From: Saprospiraceae bacterium
Lineage (GTDB): Bacteria > Bacteroidota > Bacteroidia > Chitinophagales > Saprospiraceae
Direction: 5' to 3'
DNA: 64,000 bases
Assembly (NCBI GenBank): GCA_041392805.1
Contig: JAWKLJ010000002.1
Span: forward strand, 3,301,001 to 3,365,000
Position 1 is the first letter of the stretch; each line of letters begins with the position of its first letter. The notes below the pieces were generated by a model. The model was not told the origin of the DNA and made no database searches. It saw only the letters and a list, made by a program, of their open reading frames with translations. Positions 8,588-17,837 of this stretch are shown piece by piece. The position numbers and the translations under genes are program-made.

Positions 8588-9294
8588 CTATTTTCTCTGA
8601 GAAAGATAATTGACAGTATCATATTGGCAAAGTATTTTTGATTCTTGCAAATACTTAAGATAGTCTCTTAGTAGGTCTTCTATTTTATTTAAAGATTTAA
8701 TTTTCATAAAGAGATGCCTTTCTTCTATATCAAGCAAAACGAATGGAGAGATGCCTTCTTTTTGAGAAACTTTGCTACTCAATTTCTGGAGTTGTTGTCT
8801 TTCGTCTTCCATTATTTTTTGAAAATAATTAAAGGCTTGAATATCGCTTTGTAACTTATTCTCAATCATTTTAAATTTTTCATGCTTGTCCTGAATATTC
8901 CTTTCTGATTTTCGATTGAGTTCATCCAGTTCAATTGTTAATTCTTGCATTTTTAGTTTTGTATTGCCTGAAGTGGACAATTGAAACCCAAGCCCAACGG
9001 ATATTCGCTCTTGCAAAGCATCCGAATGAGGGCCATTGTATTTTAATTGGGCGAAATCAATCAGTTTTTTTTTCTCAGCTGACTCCAAGTCGATTTCCTT
9101 CATCAGCAATTGTTTTTTATACATTGATTCCAAATCAACCCACTCTGATTTGTTTACTGAAAGAATGCTTTCTGACAACTTTTCTGACATAGTTTTAACG
9201 GAAATAAAATTGCTGAAATCTATCTGACGATTTTGAATATCATATTTGTTTAAAAGGTACTTCTGTTCTAATATTATCTTATTCAATGCGATGT
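8588..9294 (-). pseudogene. TolC-like outer-membrane efflux gene, C-terminal part (interrupted by IS)
   Basis: Codons after the insertion site run in frame to the stop at 8588. The product (about 233 residues) is mostly long alpha-helix with heptad character, and has a beta-like stretch ISVGLGFQLST, the pattern of the second half of TolC/OEP proteins. An ORF with a TTG start at 9286 exists, but without the N-terminal half and signal peptide it cannot make a channel. Joined to 11867-12364 after removal of the IS and one target repeat, the frame is continuous and gives a protein of about 399 residues, close to normal TolC length. Confidence 0.8.
9290..9294. repeat. IS target-site duplication, left copy (GATGT)
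   Basis: GATGT directly precedes the TGT end of the IS. The same five bases follow its other end at 11867-11871. A 5-bp duplication is usual for IS21-family elements. Confidence 0.9.
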
Positions 9295-9367
9295 TGTAAG
9301 CAGAAAGATAAACTGAACAGATTTAGGCAAAATAAACTGGGCAGCTTTAGGCAAGCTGAACTGAACA
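9295..9367. repeat. left terminal inverted repeat of the IS21 element
   Basis: 73 bp that match the complement of 11794-11866 with three differences. Inside are three tandem copies of an 11-bp box (consensus AACTGAACAG plus TTTAGGCAA), the multiple binding repeats typical of IS21 ends for the IstA transposase. Confidence 0.9.
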
Positions 9368-9403
9368 GTTTGGGCAAATAAACATACGGATTTTGCCCAA
9401 GAA

Positions 9404-10171
9404 TCAGCTGTCTGATTCGATGGTATTTTCAAAAATAGTTTTTCGATTTGCCAATCGGTAGCTTTTACCAGTAAGCTGGATAATTTCACATCGGTACAGT
9501 AGTCGGTCTAGCATGGCCGTTGCGAGGACTTCATCGTTGAGGACTTGTGCCCACTCCTTAGGACTTTTGTTGGTTGTGATAACGATCGAACTTTGTTCGT
9601 GCAAGTGATTGATCAGGTGGAACAATCGGTTAGCGTCATTTTTCTCCATTGGGAACATCATCATATCATCGATGACCAGGAGTTGGGCTTTGAGAAAGCG
9701 CTGGTATTCAGCTTTGGCAGTAGGCGTTATATCTTTGAGTTTGAGTGTATCCAGTAGCTGTTGCATGGTTCTGAACAGGGCATCGTATCCAGTTTTGATA
9801 GCATCATATGCTAGTCCTGCGGCGATGAAAGTTTTTCCTACTCCGCTAGGTCCCATTAGGATAAGGTTATAGTGCTGTTCGAGCCAGAGTAATTCTCTGA
9901 GTTGCTTCAGTTGTTGAGTTGATACACCATTTGGATGGCTAATGTCAAAGTGATCGAGTTGGTGTTGGATCGGTAGACTTGCTTTTTTTAGCCTCCGCTC
10001 CATTGCTTTTTCGTGTTTGTAGTCGATCTCACATTGAGTAATGCCTAGCAACCATTCCAGATAAGAGGGCTGTTGTTCTTGGGCTTGGTGCAACAATTGT
10101 TCGATCTGCATGCCAGTGGCATTCCATCTGAGCAGGTTCATTTGTTGCTTGAGGTGTTGTAATTTTTTCAT
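9404..10171 (-). CDS. istB: IS21 helper ATPase IstB
   Basis: 255 aa DnaC/IstB-type AAA+ protein: Walker A GPSGVGKT at residues 107-114, Walker B LLVIDDM near 168-174 and sensor TTNKSPKEW near 200. IstB assists the transposase and selects target DNA. The start codon overlaps the istA stop (ATGA at 10168-10171), the translational coupling usual in IS21. The length matches the family. Confidence 0.95.
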   Translation of the reverse strand: MKKLQHLKQQMNLLRWNATGMQIEQLLHQAQEQQPSYLEWLLGITQCEIDYKHEKAMERRLKKASLPIQHQLDHFDISHPNGVSTQQLKQLRELLWLEQHYNLILMGPSGVGKTFIAAGLAYDAIKTGYDALFRTMQQLLDTLKLKDITPTAKAEYQRFLKAQLLVIDDMMMFPMEKNDANRLFHLINHLHEQSSIVITTNKSPKEWAQVLNDEVLATAMLDRLLYRCEIIQLTGKSYRLANRKTIFENTIESDS

Positions 10172-11742
10172 ACGGATAAGTTATTTGGATTAAGAATCGA
10201 TTCGTAATCAGTGATGCTACTCTTTTGAGGGGTGGCCAGATAGTGCTTACGATCTACATCTTCCATCAGAAGCTGTTCCACTTCCACTTGGGCAGGATGG
10301 TCCGTCCTGCTAAGTTGGTCTAAGACAGCGCTAAAGTCATTTGCATTTAAAATGGTATTGGTCTGGCAAAACTTTAGGGCTTGATCTGCGTATTCAGCAT
10401 TGGATTTACCAATAGCCTTTTTGATGAGGAGCAATTGATCGCGGATATACCGGGGTTTGGCCTGTTGTAGTTGAGCAAAATAAGCCTGAGCTGATGATTG
10501 ATCGGTGAACAGTTGAGCCACTTGCTCGATGAGTAGTTTGATCGTCTGACTTCGATCCCGCTTATGATTAGAGTTGGTGATAGTCTGCCCCTTGTCTAAA
10601 CTGATTTCATGCTGGGCAATGGGCGTTTTATCTTGTTGACAAATGACTAGGTTTTTTCCCTCTACTTTGACCCATACTTTGGTGCCTTTACCCTTGTAGG
10701 TACCTGCTGGAACCGAATAACGATTGCTTTTCCAGGTAATCAAATTGTCTTTGCGAACATGGTAGACTGTATACTCCAAAAACGATAAGTTGGCTGGGTC
10801 AAGGGCTTGGAGGGATGCCTGTTCAATTAAAAAGTCTTGAGTGGGAATGCGCCTAGTTGTTCCGTGTAGCTGACCATTGCCCGTTCGTTCCAACCAGGCT
10901 ATACACTCGGCATTGAGTATTTCCGCATTGATAAACTGACGCTGATTCAAAAAATTGGTCTTCACATATTTGACCACACTTTCTGATTTACCTTTAGTTT
11001 CCGGATCACTGCCACGACATACAAAGGTCTCGAACTTACGAACCTTGAGGTAGGCCCTAAACTTTTCAGTAAATAAAATATCTCCACCGTTTTCACTGAC
11101 CACCATCAGTTTGTCCTGATCGTAGACCATCTGCTGAGGAATACCTCCAAAATGAGTAAATGCTGACTCATGAGCTTTCACCACATCTGCCGTAGTGAAG
11201 GGCCGGTCCAGAAAATAGACGTGTTTATAGCGCGAGCGGGATAAAACCGTAATCATAAAGTAGACCTTATGAGATGATCCTTGGCTAGTCGGCATCTCGT
11301 ACACCCCAAAATCTACCTGGGCTTGCCTACCATAAGCTTGATCCTCGACGGCTGTATACTCCCGACCCTGTTTCTCTTTAGCTGGCTTGGCAAGCTGATA
11401 GACCTGGCGTAGATAGCATACAAAATTAGATACTGTACGACGACTCACCTTAAGCTGTGGATGATGCTCCAGCATCCAATCATGTATCTGGTAGCCAGAC
11501 AGTTCCGGATGCTGGCTCAGCCGACTTTTGATCTGATCCTCATAAGGGCTAAGTTTCTTTGACTTCTTGCGCATACCCTTGACCCACTCCAGGAAGGCCT
11601 CCTCACTCATATCCGCATAAAAGTACACCGTCGTTCGGCTAATGGATAGCTTCTCGCTAATCTGCGATATTGTAAAATGCTCTCGCAGCAATTGATTGAT
11701 CTGAAAGTATAACATCACACGTTGGGTTTGATAGTTCTTCAT
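10168..11742 (-). CDS. istA: IS21-family transposase IstA
   Basis: 524 aa. An N-terminal helix-turn-helix (about 22-45, with SISRTTVY) and a second DNA-binding region are followed by the rve integrase core with DDE residues Asp144 (QVDFG), Asp208 (YDQD) and Glu254 (KGKSES). A C-terminal beta-barrel region has the YSVP motif common in IstA. The gene appears intact, with an ATG at 11742. Confidence 0.95.
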   Translation of the reverse strand: MKNYQTQRVMLYFQINQLLREHFTISQISEKLSISRTTVYFYADMSEEAFLEWVKGMRKKSKKLSPYEDQIKSRLSQHPELSGYQIHDWMLEHHPQLKVSRRTVSNFVCYLRQVYQLAKPAKEKQGREYTAVEDQAYGRQAQVDFGVYEMPTSQGSSHKVYFMITVLSRSRYKHVYFLDRPFTTADVVKAHESAFTHFGGIPQQMVYDQDKLMVVSENGGDILFTEKFRAYLKVRKFETFVCRGSDPETKGKSESVVKYVKTNFLNQRQFINAEILNAECIAWLERTGNGQLHGTTRRIPTQDFLIEQASLQALDPANLSFLEYTVYHVRKDNLITWKSNRYSVPAGTYKGKGTKVWVKVEGKNLVICQQDKTPIAQHEISLDKGQTITNSNHKRDRSQTIKLLIEQVAQLFTDQSSAQAYFAQLQQAKPRYIRDQLLLIKKAIGKSNAEYADQALKFCQTNTILNANDFSAVLDQLSRTDHPAQVEVEQLLMEDVDRKHYLATPQKSSITDYESILNPNNLSV

Positions 11743-11793
11743 GCTCCCGGGCTTTGGTGTTCTCTAACACCAAGATGGGCGCTTTTCCCATTG

Positions 11794-11866
11794 TGTTCAA
11801 TTCAGCTTGCCTAAAGCTGTCCAGTTTATTTTGCCTAAATCTGTTCAGTTCATCTTTCTGCTTACA
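11794..11866. repeat. right terminal inverted repeat of the IS21 element
   Basis: Complementary to 9295-9367 with three differences; contains at least two of the AACTG(A/G)ACAG boxes and ends in CTTACA next to the target repeat at 11867. Confidence 0.9.
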
Positions 11867-11871
11867 GATGT
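11867..11871. repeat. IS target-site duplication, right copy (GATGT)
   Basis: Second copy of GATGT, directly after the right end of the IS. Confidence 0.9.
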
Positions 11872-12364
11872 CAATATCACTCTTTTCTACTTGCAGATTC
11901 AGTAATTTTTGCGGGTCAATGTCATACGTTTCTACTATCTTTTGATAAATGGATTGTTTATCATTGAGGATAACTAACAATTCATCCAATACATTTTTAT
12001 TTTCATTGAGAATATAAAGTGACAACCAGTCGAGATGTATTGATAATTTTAAATCACAATAAATCTCCTCCCCGTCAAAATCAGGCGCATTTCTCATTTC
12101 TCCGTAATACGCTTTTTGCGCATTGCGGATTCTAGTTGTACTTGGTGATAATCTGAAAGTGTATTCCTGCTGACCCAAATCAAAGTCACGGGTTTCAGTC
12201 CGAAATTCATATTGGTCAATCCATGGGAAATTCACATTTTTTTTCGAGGTTTTTTCAGCTTCTTGATATTTTGATAACCCTATTTCAAAAAACTGCTCCG
12301 CATTAATAATTTGTTGGGAATAACAGGCCACAGGGATTAGAAAGAAAAAAAAGAATAGCCACAT
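11867..12364 (-). pseudogene. TolC-like outer-membrane efflux gene, N-terminal part (interrupted by IS)
   Basis: Starts at the ATG at 12364 with a signal peptide (FFFFFLIPVACYSQ); a TTG at 12373 overlapping the HlyD-gene stop is less likely. About 166 codons precede the insertion, containing a DLGQQEYTFRLSP strand-like stretch and long helices. Translation now runs into the IS and stops at 11657 after 69 foreign codons. The gene follows the HlyD-like gene closely and is presumably its outer-membrane partner. The IS should also be polar on the YHYH, MORN and SCO1 genes unless it supplies a promoter. Confidence 0.8.
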
Positions 12365-12369
12365 TGTCT

Positions 12370-13383
12370 TCAATTAATTTTGTCTCTCAATAAGTAGGTT
12401 ATACTTACCTTTTCTTTTTGTAAAAAATAATTATCCTTTGGAACTTCAATGAGTACTTCACGTCCGTAAGCTTTTACCGTCTCGATTTTTCTAAGGCGGG
12501 ATGGGATTTCGACTATCCGTGAACCCAACCCGATTACTTTTCCTGTACACTTAATTTGTTCATCCTTTAGCGATGCAATAGTATAGGTTTGTCCTATTTT
12601 GACTTCTAATGTTAAATCTTCATGAACATATCCTTCTATGATTCCCGAGTGAGGTTCGTAAAAAGTCAATAGGCTGGAAAAGGATGGAATATGTTCTTCT
12701 TCCTTACAAGAAATGGTGCCCACTAATCCATCTGTTGGGGCTTTTACTACAATGGGAATATGCTTTTGAGATTCATCAAATTCTTGCTCTGCTATAAGTC
12801 TTCTGATTTGTTCACTATAAGGATTTTTGCCCAAGTTTAGCTCTTCTTCTAAACCCTTAATTTTTATGGTATAAATCCGATTCAATTCCTCTTTTTCTTG
12901 CTCGTAGCTTGTCAAGGCATTTTCCAAAGGCCTATAGGTAATCACTTCAGGTTCAATAGATTGCAGGCCCTCAATTAATGATTTTTTATACGCTAATTCC
13001 TTTTGAGTATGGTCTATTTTTCTTTCAATTTCTGACAATCTAATCTGCTGATTAATTTTAAGCTCCTCAATTTCATTTTTTTGTTTTTGTTTCCATAATT
13101 TTTCTTCAGCTTGCAACTGGGCAACACGAAAACTTTGGTCTTCCAATGTTTCTTTTGACTTTCTTCTGGAAAGCTGCATCAAAACCTGACCAGCTTTAAC
13201 TTCCTGTCCTGCTTTGACCAATATTTTATCGACCACCACCGCATAATTGTAGTTGATTTCTGTTGACCTGCTTTCCGCAAATCCATAGAATGATAATTCT
13301 TTATGAAAACTCGGACGTAAAGCCACAAAAAGAAAAATACCCGTCATTATAATGGTGATATAAAACCAATTAATTTTTTTCAT
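12370..13383 (-). CDS. HlyD-like membrane fusion (adaptor) protein
   Basis: 337 aa. One N-terminal membrane helix (about 6-24), a lipoyl-like half motif (VDKILVKAGQEVKAGQVLMQL, split around the helical hairpin), a coiled-coil hairpin (about 85-200) and a C-terminal beta-barrel region. Adaptors of this type bridge an inner-membrane pump and a TolC-like channel. No ABC, MFS or RND pump is seen next to it; the upstream membrane protein DUF4956 lies 5 bp away and the TolC-like gene follows directly. Use of DUF4956 as the inner-membrane partner is only inferred from position. Confidence 0.82.
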   Translation of the reverse strand: MKKINWFYITIIMTGIFLFVALRPSFHKELSFYGFAESRSTEINYNYAVVVDKILVKAGQEVKAGQVLMQLSRRKSKETLEDQSFRVAQLQAEEKLWKQKQKNEIEELKINQQIRLSEIERKIDHTQKELAYKKSLIEGLQSIEPEVITYRPLENALTSYEQEKEELNRIYTIKIKGLEEELNLGKNPYSEQIRRLIAEQEFDESQKHIPIVVKAPTDGLVGTISCKEEEHIPSFSSLLTFYEPHSGIIEGYVHEDLTLEVKIGQTYTIASLKDEQIKCTGKVIGLGSRIVEIPSRLRKIETVKAYGREVLIEVPKDNYFLQKEKVSITYLLRDKIN

Positions 13384-13388
13384 TTGAA

Positions 13389-14132
13389 TTATAATTTAGT
13401 GGTTCGATTTTGAAATTCTAAGCGCAGATTTTCCAAACCATCAATATTACTCAAATTGCCCTCTAAGGCGGTCAAAGTGGTGGAGTCCTTCAAACTAATC
13501 AGATATACAAATTCTAATATTTTTTCTTTATCAGAATTTGCGATTATTGGAGTTTTGTCACCTTCCTGCAATTCATTTGACTTTTTAGAAATAACAGATC
13601 GAAGTCGTTCTAAATCAAAATGTCTACAATGTTTTTTTAACTTTTGCTCGATAATATCTTGTATTTCCTCTCCCATGGGTACTCGCAACTTTAATTCACC
13701 TATTAATTCATGATTATTGCTCATAGGTGAAAATCGAAGAATATTAGCTCCCAAGCAAAAAACCATAGTCCCTGTCAAAGCTATTCCATATCCCATTACC
13801 CCACAAGCAACCCCAGAGCCCAAAGAGGCAAAAATAAAGGTGATATTTCGAGGGTCAATAAAGGACGTCCTGAAACGGATAATAGACAAAGCTCCAATGA
13901 TTCCCAGTCCAATTGCAACACTCTCTCCTATGGCTTGTAATATCGTAGCCGCAACAATTCCAATCAATATCAACGATTGTAAAAAATGGTTTTTCCGATA
14001 AATGCTTTTAGTGGTTAACTTATAGGTAACGGCAATAAGGGAAGAAAGAAAAAAAGAAAATAATGCTGTGATGAGCATCACGAAAAAAGAAGGCGACTGT
14101 GGATTGAAATTCGTTAATCCTATATCGAACAT
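13389..14132 (-). CDS. DUF4956 membrane protein
   Basis: 247 aa with about four membrane helices between residues 15 and 135, including the family signature GLGIIGALSIIRFRT near 75-90, followed by a cytosolic domain of about 110 residues resembling small ferredoxin-like regulatory domains. DUF4956 genes are often found beside CotH-kinase and polyphosphate-polymerase-like genes, but their function is unknown. It lies 31 bp after the CotH gene and 5 bp before the HlyD gene and is surely in the same operon. Confidence 0.85.
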   Translation of the reverse strand: MFDIGLTNFNPQSPSFFVMLITALFSFFLSSLIAVTYKLTTKSIYRKNHFLQSLILIGIVAATILQAIGESVAIGLGIIGALSIIRFRTSFIDPRNITFIFASLGSGVACGVMGYGIALTGTMVFCLGANILRFSPMSNNHELIGELKLRVPMGEEIQDIIEQKLKKHCRHFDLERLRSVISKKSNELQEGDKTPIIANSDKEKILEFVYLISLKDSTTLTALEGNLSNIDGLENLRLEFQNRTTKL

Positions 14133-14163
14133 AAGGTTTTAGTTATGTGCTATTCTCGTTAAT

Positions 14164-16434
14164 TTAGTGAACTACCATTTTTAAAAAAGTATTTTCCACT
14201 CTGATGATATACATTCCTGCTACCCAATTTGAAACATCAATATTTGTATTTTCAAAAAAAGTATTTTCATAGAATATCTTTCCATTGAAATTATAAATTA
14301 TGACCTCTCTTACCTTTTGTTCCTTTCCATTGATTTCCAAATAAAAGTAATCATCCGTTGGGTTAGGATATCCAGTTAAAGTGATTTCCTCTGAAGCCAA
14401 GTTGGTTGTACTGGTTGTTCCAATATTTTCTGAATTGAAAGTTGGGCTCGTCATCTGAAAATCTCCTGTTCCATTTGGAATCCTAGCATAAGAAATATCG
14501 GTTGTTTGTTCTTGATAATCTATAGCATCAACCACAATAGTATCTACATCTAAAAGTATAACGGATTCTCCAGTAGCCGATAATTTGAAATTAGCATGAA
14601 GCCCTTCTTGGTCTACGTCATCATCCGCCCAGATGATCAAGTATCCATCTGGTTCAATGCTTGTGCCATTAGGGAAAGTCCATTGTGTCATATCTGAAGC
14701 ATCATCAGTCAAAAAATATCCACTCAGGTCAAGCATAGAAGTGCCATTGTTGTACAATTCTATCCAGTCGTCATATTCTCCATCTTGATCTTTAGCAGTA
14801 GCATCATTAGATGCCATGAACTCATTGATAACTAGATCTCCTGTTATGGGATTTCCAACTGATGCTGTGATCATGTGATATTCATACTCTGCACGTACCG
14901 GAGAAAACTTACCAATGGTATTATTTTCAGCATATATGTAATACTGTGTAGACTCACCAGTTATATCCAATGCTACACCATATACACCATCATTAGCAGC
15001 ACCATCATTGTGGATTCCATCATCGTACATTGGGATTCTTGTAAATGGAGCGATAGTCTCTGTTCTATACCCTAAAAATACATTTTCTTCATCCGTAATC
15101 GTCGTCGTAATGTATATGGTTTCATCAAGATCAGGATTAGGATTGGACAATGCAATACCTGAAATCGAAGGCTCTGCTTGGGTAAAATCATTTAAACTCA
15201 ACAAATAGTCACTGCGTTCATTCATCAAATTAGTGATACCAGGTGCTGATTGACCTCCGCCTGGTCCACCTCCACTAACAATATCTGATGTCAAATTATT
15301 AATGAAGTTGTTATAGGTATAAAATTTATTCTGGTCCGCTTGAACGGCATCATCTATAACGGTTTGGAGTGAAAGTCCCGTTTCGTAATATGTCCCATTG
15401 TCAAAGTTTTCTAACAAAATGGTTTTAATATGAGCAAGATACATACGCTTATACATCGGAACGTTTAACAATTTTTGCACAAGTGGAAAGTCACTATCAT
15501 TTTGATGTAGCAAGTGAGTCATCTGCTGTTTGGAAGATGTATTATTCAGGTTAATCGTTCCAGTCTGAGAAAACACACCAAAAGACTCATTTAAGTCCCA
15601 GACAACTGGCAGAAATCTGTCAAAATCACTTCTGTACAAATAGTAATTTTGCGAAAACCTACCAATATAGCTATCCAAATTGACGGTAACGTTGTCATAA
15701 GCAAGCATCCATAGCGTTCTATCTACATCCAGGATTTGTTCTATGTTATCAATGTGATTGGCAAGGGTATCACACAGGTCAATGAGTTCTTGCCATCCGT
15801 AATCTGATTTTAACTCATAGGAATCGTAGTAGTCTGTACTGTCTTGTCCTAAATAGACCAAATTGGGGAAATCACTAGATTGTGGTCCTGCACCATCAGG
15901 TGGAGAACATTTGAATTGAGCATTATCTTTTGACCCGAACCTATTTTTCATAAACTTTTTAGAGACTGATTCTGTGTTAGAGTATAGACCTATCAAATTT
16001 CCATTGACATAAAGATTTGCAAAATTTGCCAGTGGAGCATCCATATATTGTCTCAAAATCTGGTATCCTAATACGTCTCGTAGCATAGAAGGGTCCTTGG
16101 CGCCATTAGCTAATTTTATATCCGTATAACCATCATATTCTTGATCTTTATATGTGTCAAGTTCAATATGCCAGGGGTTTTTGACTTGATTGGTACTATA
16201 TGAACTGTTTCCCTTGTATTTAACACCTACACTATCATAGACGACACCGTTAATTGTTACACTTTGTGCCATGATATAGCCTCCATCTAAAGCATAGGCA
16301 TTATCCATAAGTTGATCCCAATTGCTTTCCGCAAATGTGACTTCTATAGTCTGTACATTGTTGAGGTTGTAAAAATCTTGAGCAAATATCAGCGATGATG
16401 CTAATGCAAATAGTGTGGACAGTAAATACTTCAT
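14164..16434 (-). CDS. CotH-kinase / lamin-tail-domain secreted protein (type IX secretion)
   Basis: 756 aa from the ATG at 16434, which begins a clean signal peptide (ending FAQ); the ATG at 16467 would add an 11-residue basic tail and lies in the duplicated cassette's border. Residues about 20-400 form the CotH domain, a secreted protein-kinase-like fold, with VNLDSYIGR (about 251-259) and WDLNESFG (279-286) as the metal and active-site segments. A Gly-rich linker precedes a second beta-rich domain (about 420-530), a lamin-tail domain (about 535-660, INEFMASN and DDWIELYNNG), and a type IX C-terminal sorting domain (about 685-756, NPTDDYFYL). It is expected on the cell surface. CotH of Bacillus phosphorylates spore coat proteins; the target here is unknown. 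Confidence 0.88.
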   Translation of the reverse strand: MKYLLSTLFALASSLIFAQDFYNLNNVQTIEVTFAESNWDQLMDNAYALDGGYIMAQSVTINGVVYDSVGVKYKGNSSYSTNQVKNPWHIELDTYKDQEYDGYTDIKLANGAKDPSMLRDVLGYQILRQYMDAPLANFANLYVNGNLIGLYSNTESVSKKFMKNRFGSKDNAQFKCSPPDGAGPQSSDFPNLVYLGQDSTDYYDSYELKSDYGWQELIDLCDTLANHIDNIEQILDVDRTLWMLAYDNVTVNLDSYIGRFSQNYYLYRSDFDRFLPVVWDLNESFGVFSQTGTINLNNTSSKQQMTHLLHQNDSDFPLVQKLLNVPMYKRMYLAHIKTILLENFDNGTYYETGLSLQTVIDDAVQADQNKFYTYNNFINNLTSDIVSGGGPGGGQSAPGITNLMNERSDYLLSLNDFTQAEPSISGIALSNPNPDLDETIYITTTITDEENVFLGYRTETIAPFTRIPMYDDGIHNDGAANDGVYGVALDITGESTQYYIYAENNTIGKFSPVRAEYEYHMITASVGNPITGDLVINEFMASNDATAKDQDGEYDDWIELYNNGTSMLDLSGYFLTDDASDMTQWTFPNGTSIEPDGYLIIWADDDVDQEGLHANFKLSATGESVILLDVDTIVVDAIDYQEQTTDISYARIPNGTGDFQMTSPTFNSENIGTTSTTNLASEEITLTGYPNPTDDYFYLEINGKEQKVREVIIYNFNGKIFYENTFFENTNIDVSNWVAGMYIIRVENTFLKMVVH

Positions 16435-16470
16435 ACTATTTTTCTTTTTTCCCTTTAGACCTACCAATCA

Positions 16471-16950
16471 TCAAAATCCTTCGGGGGGAGGTGATTTTTT
16501 TTGTTCACCAGAGAGCATCCTATCGGTTACCCTCTTCATAAATATTTCAAAATCAGGCAATTGTTCTTTGTTTAATATTTTTTTTATTTCTTGAAAGTGT
16601 TGATAAGTTACTTCTATTTTTTCCTTTTCTGCTTGTTGAAATTGATTCAATATACTGTCGGTATCAACTCTTTTGGAGGTGTCAACAAGGCGTTCAAAAT
16701 AGGGCAAAAGTAACTTCGCTTGTCGCTCTTTGATTGCGTTCAGTTGCAGGTTATGTTCATCCGCCAATGCGCTAAAAGTAGTTGCCTGTTGCTCGTTTAG
16801 GCGAAGTATTTTGACTACTTCAGATTGAAATTTTTTAGGTGGGGGATGATGTTGGGGACGTGGTTTAATCAACAGAAAAAAAGCTAAAACAACTATATTT
16901 AAGCCTACCAAACCCAAGATGATAGCTATGTGAAATTTTTTTTGGCTCAT
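16471..16950 (-). CDS. Spy/CpxP-like periplasmic sensor protein, copy A
   Basis: 159 aa. One N-terminal membrane helix (about 7-28) followed by a His/Pro-rich stretch (RPQHHPPPK) and an all-helical domain with LRLNEQQ near residue 50, the LTxxQ-type motif of Spy/CpxP proteins. These are periplasmic chaperone-like or metal-sensing proteins that often accompany ECF sigma/anti-sigma pairs. The start codon overlaps the anti-sigma stop by one base (TAATG). Identical to the copy at 21315-21794. Confidence 0.75.
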   Translation of the reverse strand: MSQKKFHIAIILGLVGLNIVVLAFFLLIKPRPQHHPPPKKFQSEVVKILRLNEQQATTFSALADEHNLQLNAIKERQAKLLLPYFERLVDTSKRVDTDSILNQFQQAEKEKIEVTYQHFQEIKKILNKEQLPDFEIFMKRVTDRMLSGEQKKSPPPEGF

Positions 16951-17249
16951 TATTCATAAATTTGATACGAACTAATCAGTGACTCATTATAAGTATCTAC
17001 AACCACTACTTCTTCATAATCCATTTGGTTATTTTGGTTATAGAAAAACAATGCCGTTGTGTTAATCAAAAGCATAAAAGAGGCTGCCACCACTGTATAT
17101 TGCCATTGGCGAAGCGGAATAACCTTGACTTGCGAGAGAACAATTCGATTTTCAATTTTTGCAAATAATTCAGGTTTTGGTTTTGCCCGTTGGCTGCCCT
17201 TCATACTTTCAAAGACATCCTTCATCCATTTTTCTTTTTCGTCATCCAT
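16950..17249 (-). CDS. single-pass membrane anti-sigma-like protein, copy A
   Basis: 99 aa from the ATG at 17249; a TTG at 17273, directly after the sigma stop, is the other possible start. A charged cytosolic N-terminal part is followed by one membrane helix (about residues 56-74) and a short outer tail. Size, topology and position behind an ECF sigma factor fit an anti-sigma factor, but no zinc-binding HxxxCxxC motif is present, so the sigma-binding mode is unknown. Confidence 0.65.
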   Translation of the reverse strand: MDDEKEKWMKDVFESMKGSQRAKPKPELFAKIENRIVLSQVKVIPLRQWQYTVVAASFMLLINTTALFFYNQNNQMDYEEVVVVDTYNESLISSYQIYE

Positions 17250-17273
17250 GCTACTTTTTTTTAATTTTGACAA

Positions 17274-17837
17274 TTACTTTTTCGATTTCCTTCGCTTAGG
17301 ATAAATTTTTTCTAATTCCGACCTCATGTTTTTTTTTGCCCGTTGCAGCAAAGACTCAACCGCTTTTAGGGAAGTTTCCATAATATCCGCAACTTCTTGA
17401 CGAGGCAACTCTTCAAGATAACTTAATATAAATGCTGTTTTTTGATTACTTGGCAAGCAATCCATTGCTTTGTAAAGTGCGGCTGCGTTTTCTTTATTTT
17501 CTAATAAAACGCCAGGGTGTTCAAAATCAATGGCTTGGGAGTTGATAAGGGGGTTCTTGAACAAGATAAACCTATTCTTTTTTCTCAAGTAATTAAGGGA
17601 TGTGTTAATTGCAATTCGATAAATCCATGTATTCACGGAAGAATTTCCATTAAATGTTGCCGCATTTTTGTAGATTTTCATGAAAACATCTTGAGTTATT
17701 TCTTCTGCCTCTTCTTCTCTTTTGGTATAACTCAAGGCAGTATTATAAACTTTTTCCGAGTATAGATTATATAATGTGGCTAAGGCTTGTTCCTTTTGGG
17801 TGGCAATAGCTTCTATAATTTCAAATTCGTTTCTCAA
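17274..17837 (-). CDS. ECF-type RNA polymerase sigma factor, copy A
   Basis: 187 aa from a TTG. Region 2 (about 22-85) shows DVFMKIY and the -10-reading stretch NTWIYRIAIN; region 4 (about 120-175) has LPRQEVADIMETSLKAVESLLQ, split here, with the helix-turn-helix for -35 recognition. The TTG is the first start codon in the shared block; in copy A no upstream in-frame ATG is found. It heads the operon with the anti-sigma, Spy-like and CotH genes and presumably controls it and itself. Confidence 0.88.
   Translation of the reverse strand: MRNEFEIIEAIATQKEQALATLYNLYSEKVYNTALSYTKREEEAEEITQDVFMKIYKNAATFNGNSSVNTWIYRIAINTSLNYLRKKNRFILFKNPLINSQAIDFEHPGVLLENKENAAALYKAMDCLPSNQKTAFILSYLEELPRQEVADIMETSLKAVESLLQRAKKNMRSELEKIYPKRRKSKK

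Larger units (their letters stand above)
9295..11866 (-). mobile_element. complete IS21-family insertion sequence
   Basis: 2572 bp with 5'-TGT...ACA-3' ends, about 73-bp terminal inverted repeats, a 5-bp target duplication (GATGT) and the two-gene istA-istB layout with overlapping stop and start codons. It is inserted in a TolC-like gene. It looks intact and only lightly diverged between its two ends, so it may be recent and active. Its base composition is visibly richer in G+C than the AT-rich genes around it. Confidence 0.95.

Noticed and set aside
8588..9286. Independent gene with a TTG start for a helical protein
   Set aside because: It is the 3' half of the TolC-like gene cut by the IS; the frame joins to 12364-11867 when the IS is removed.
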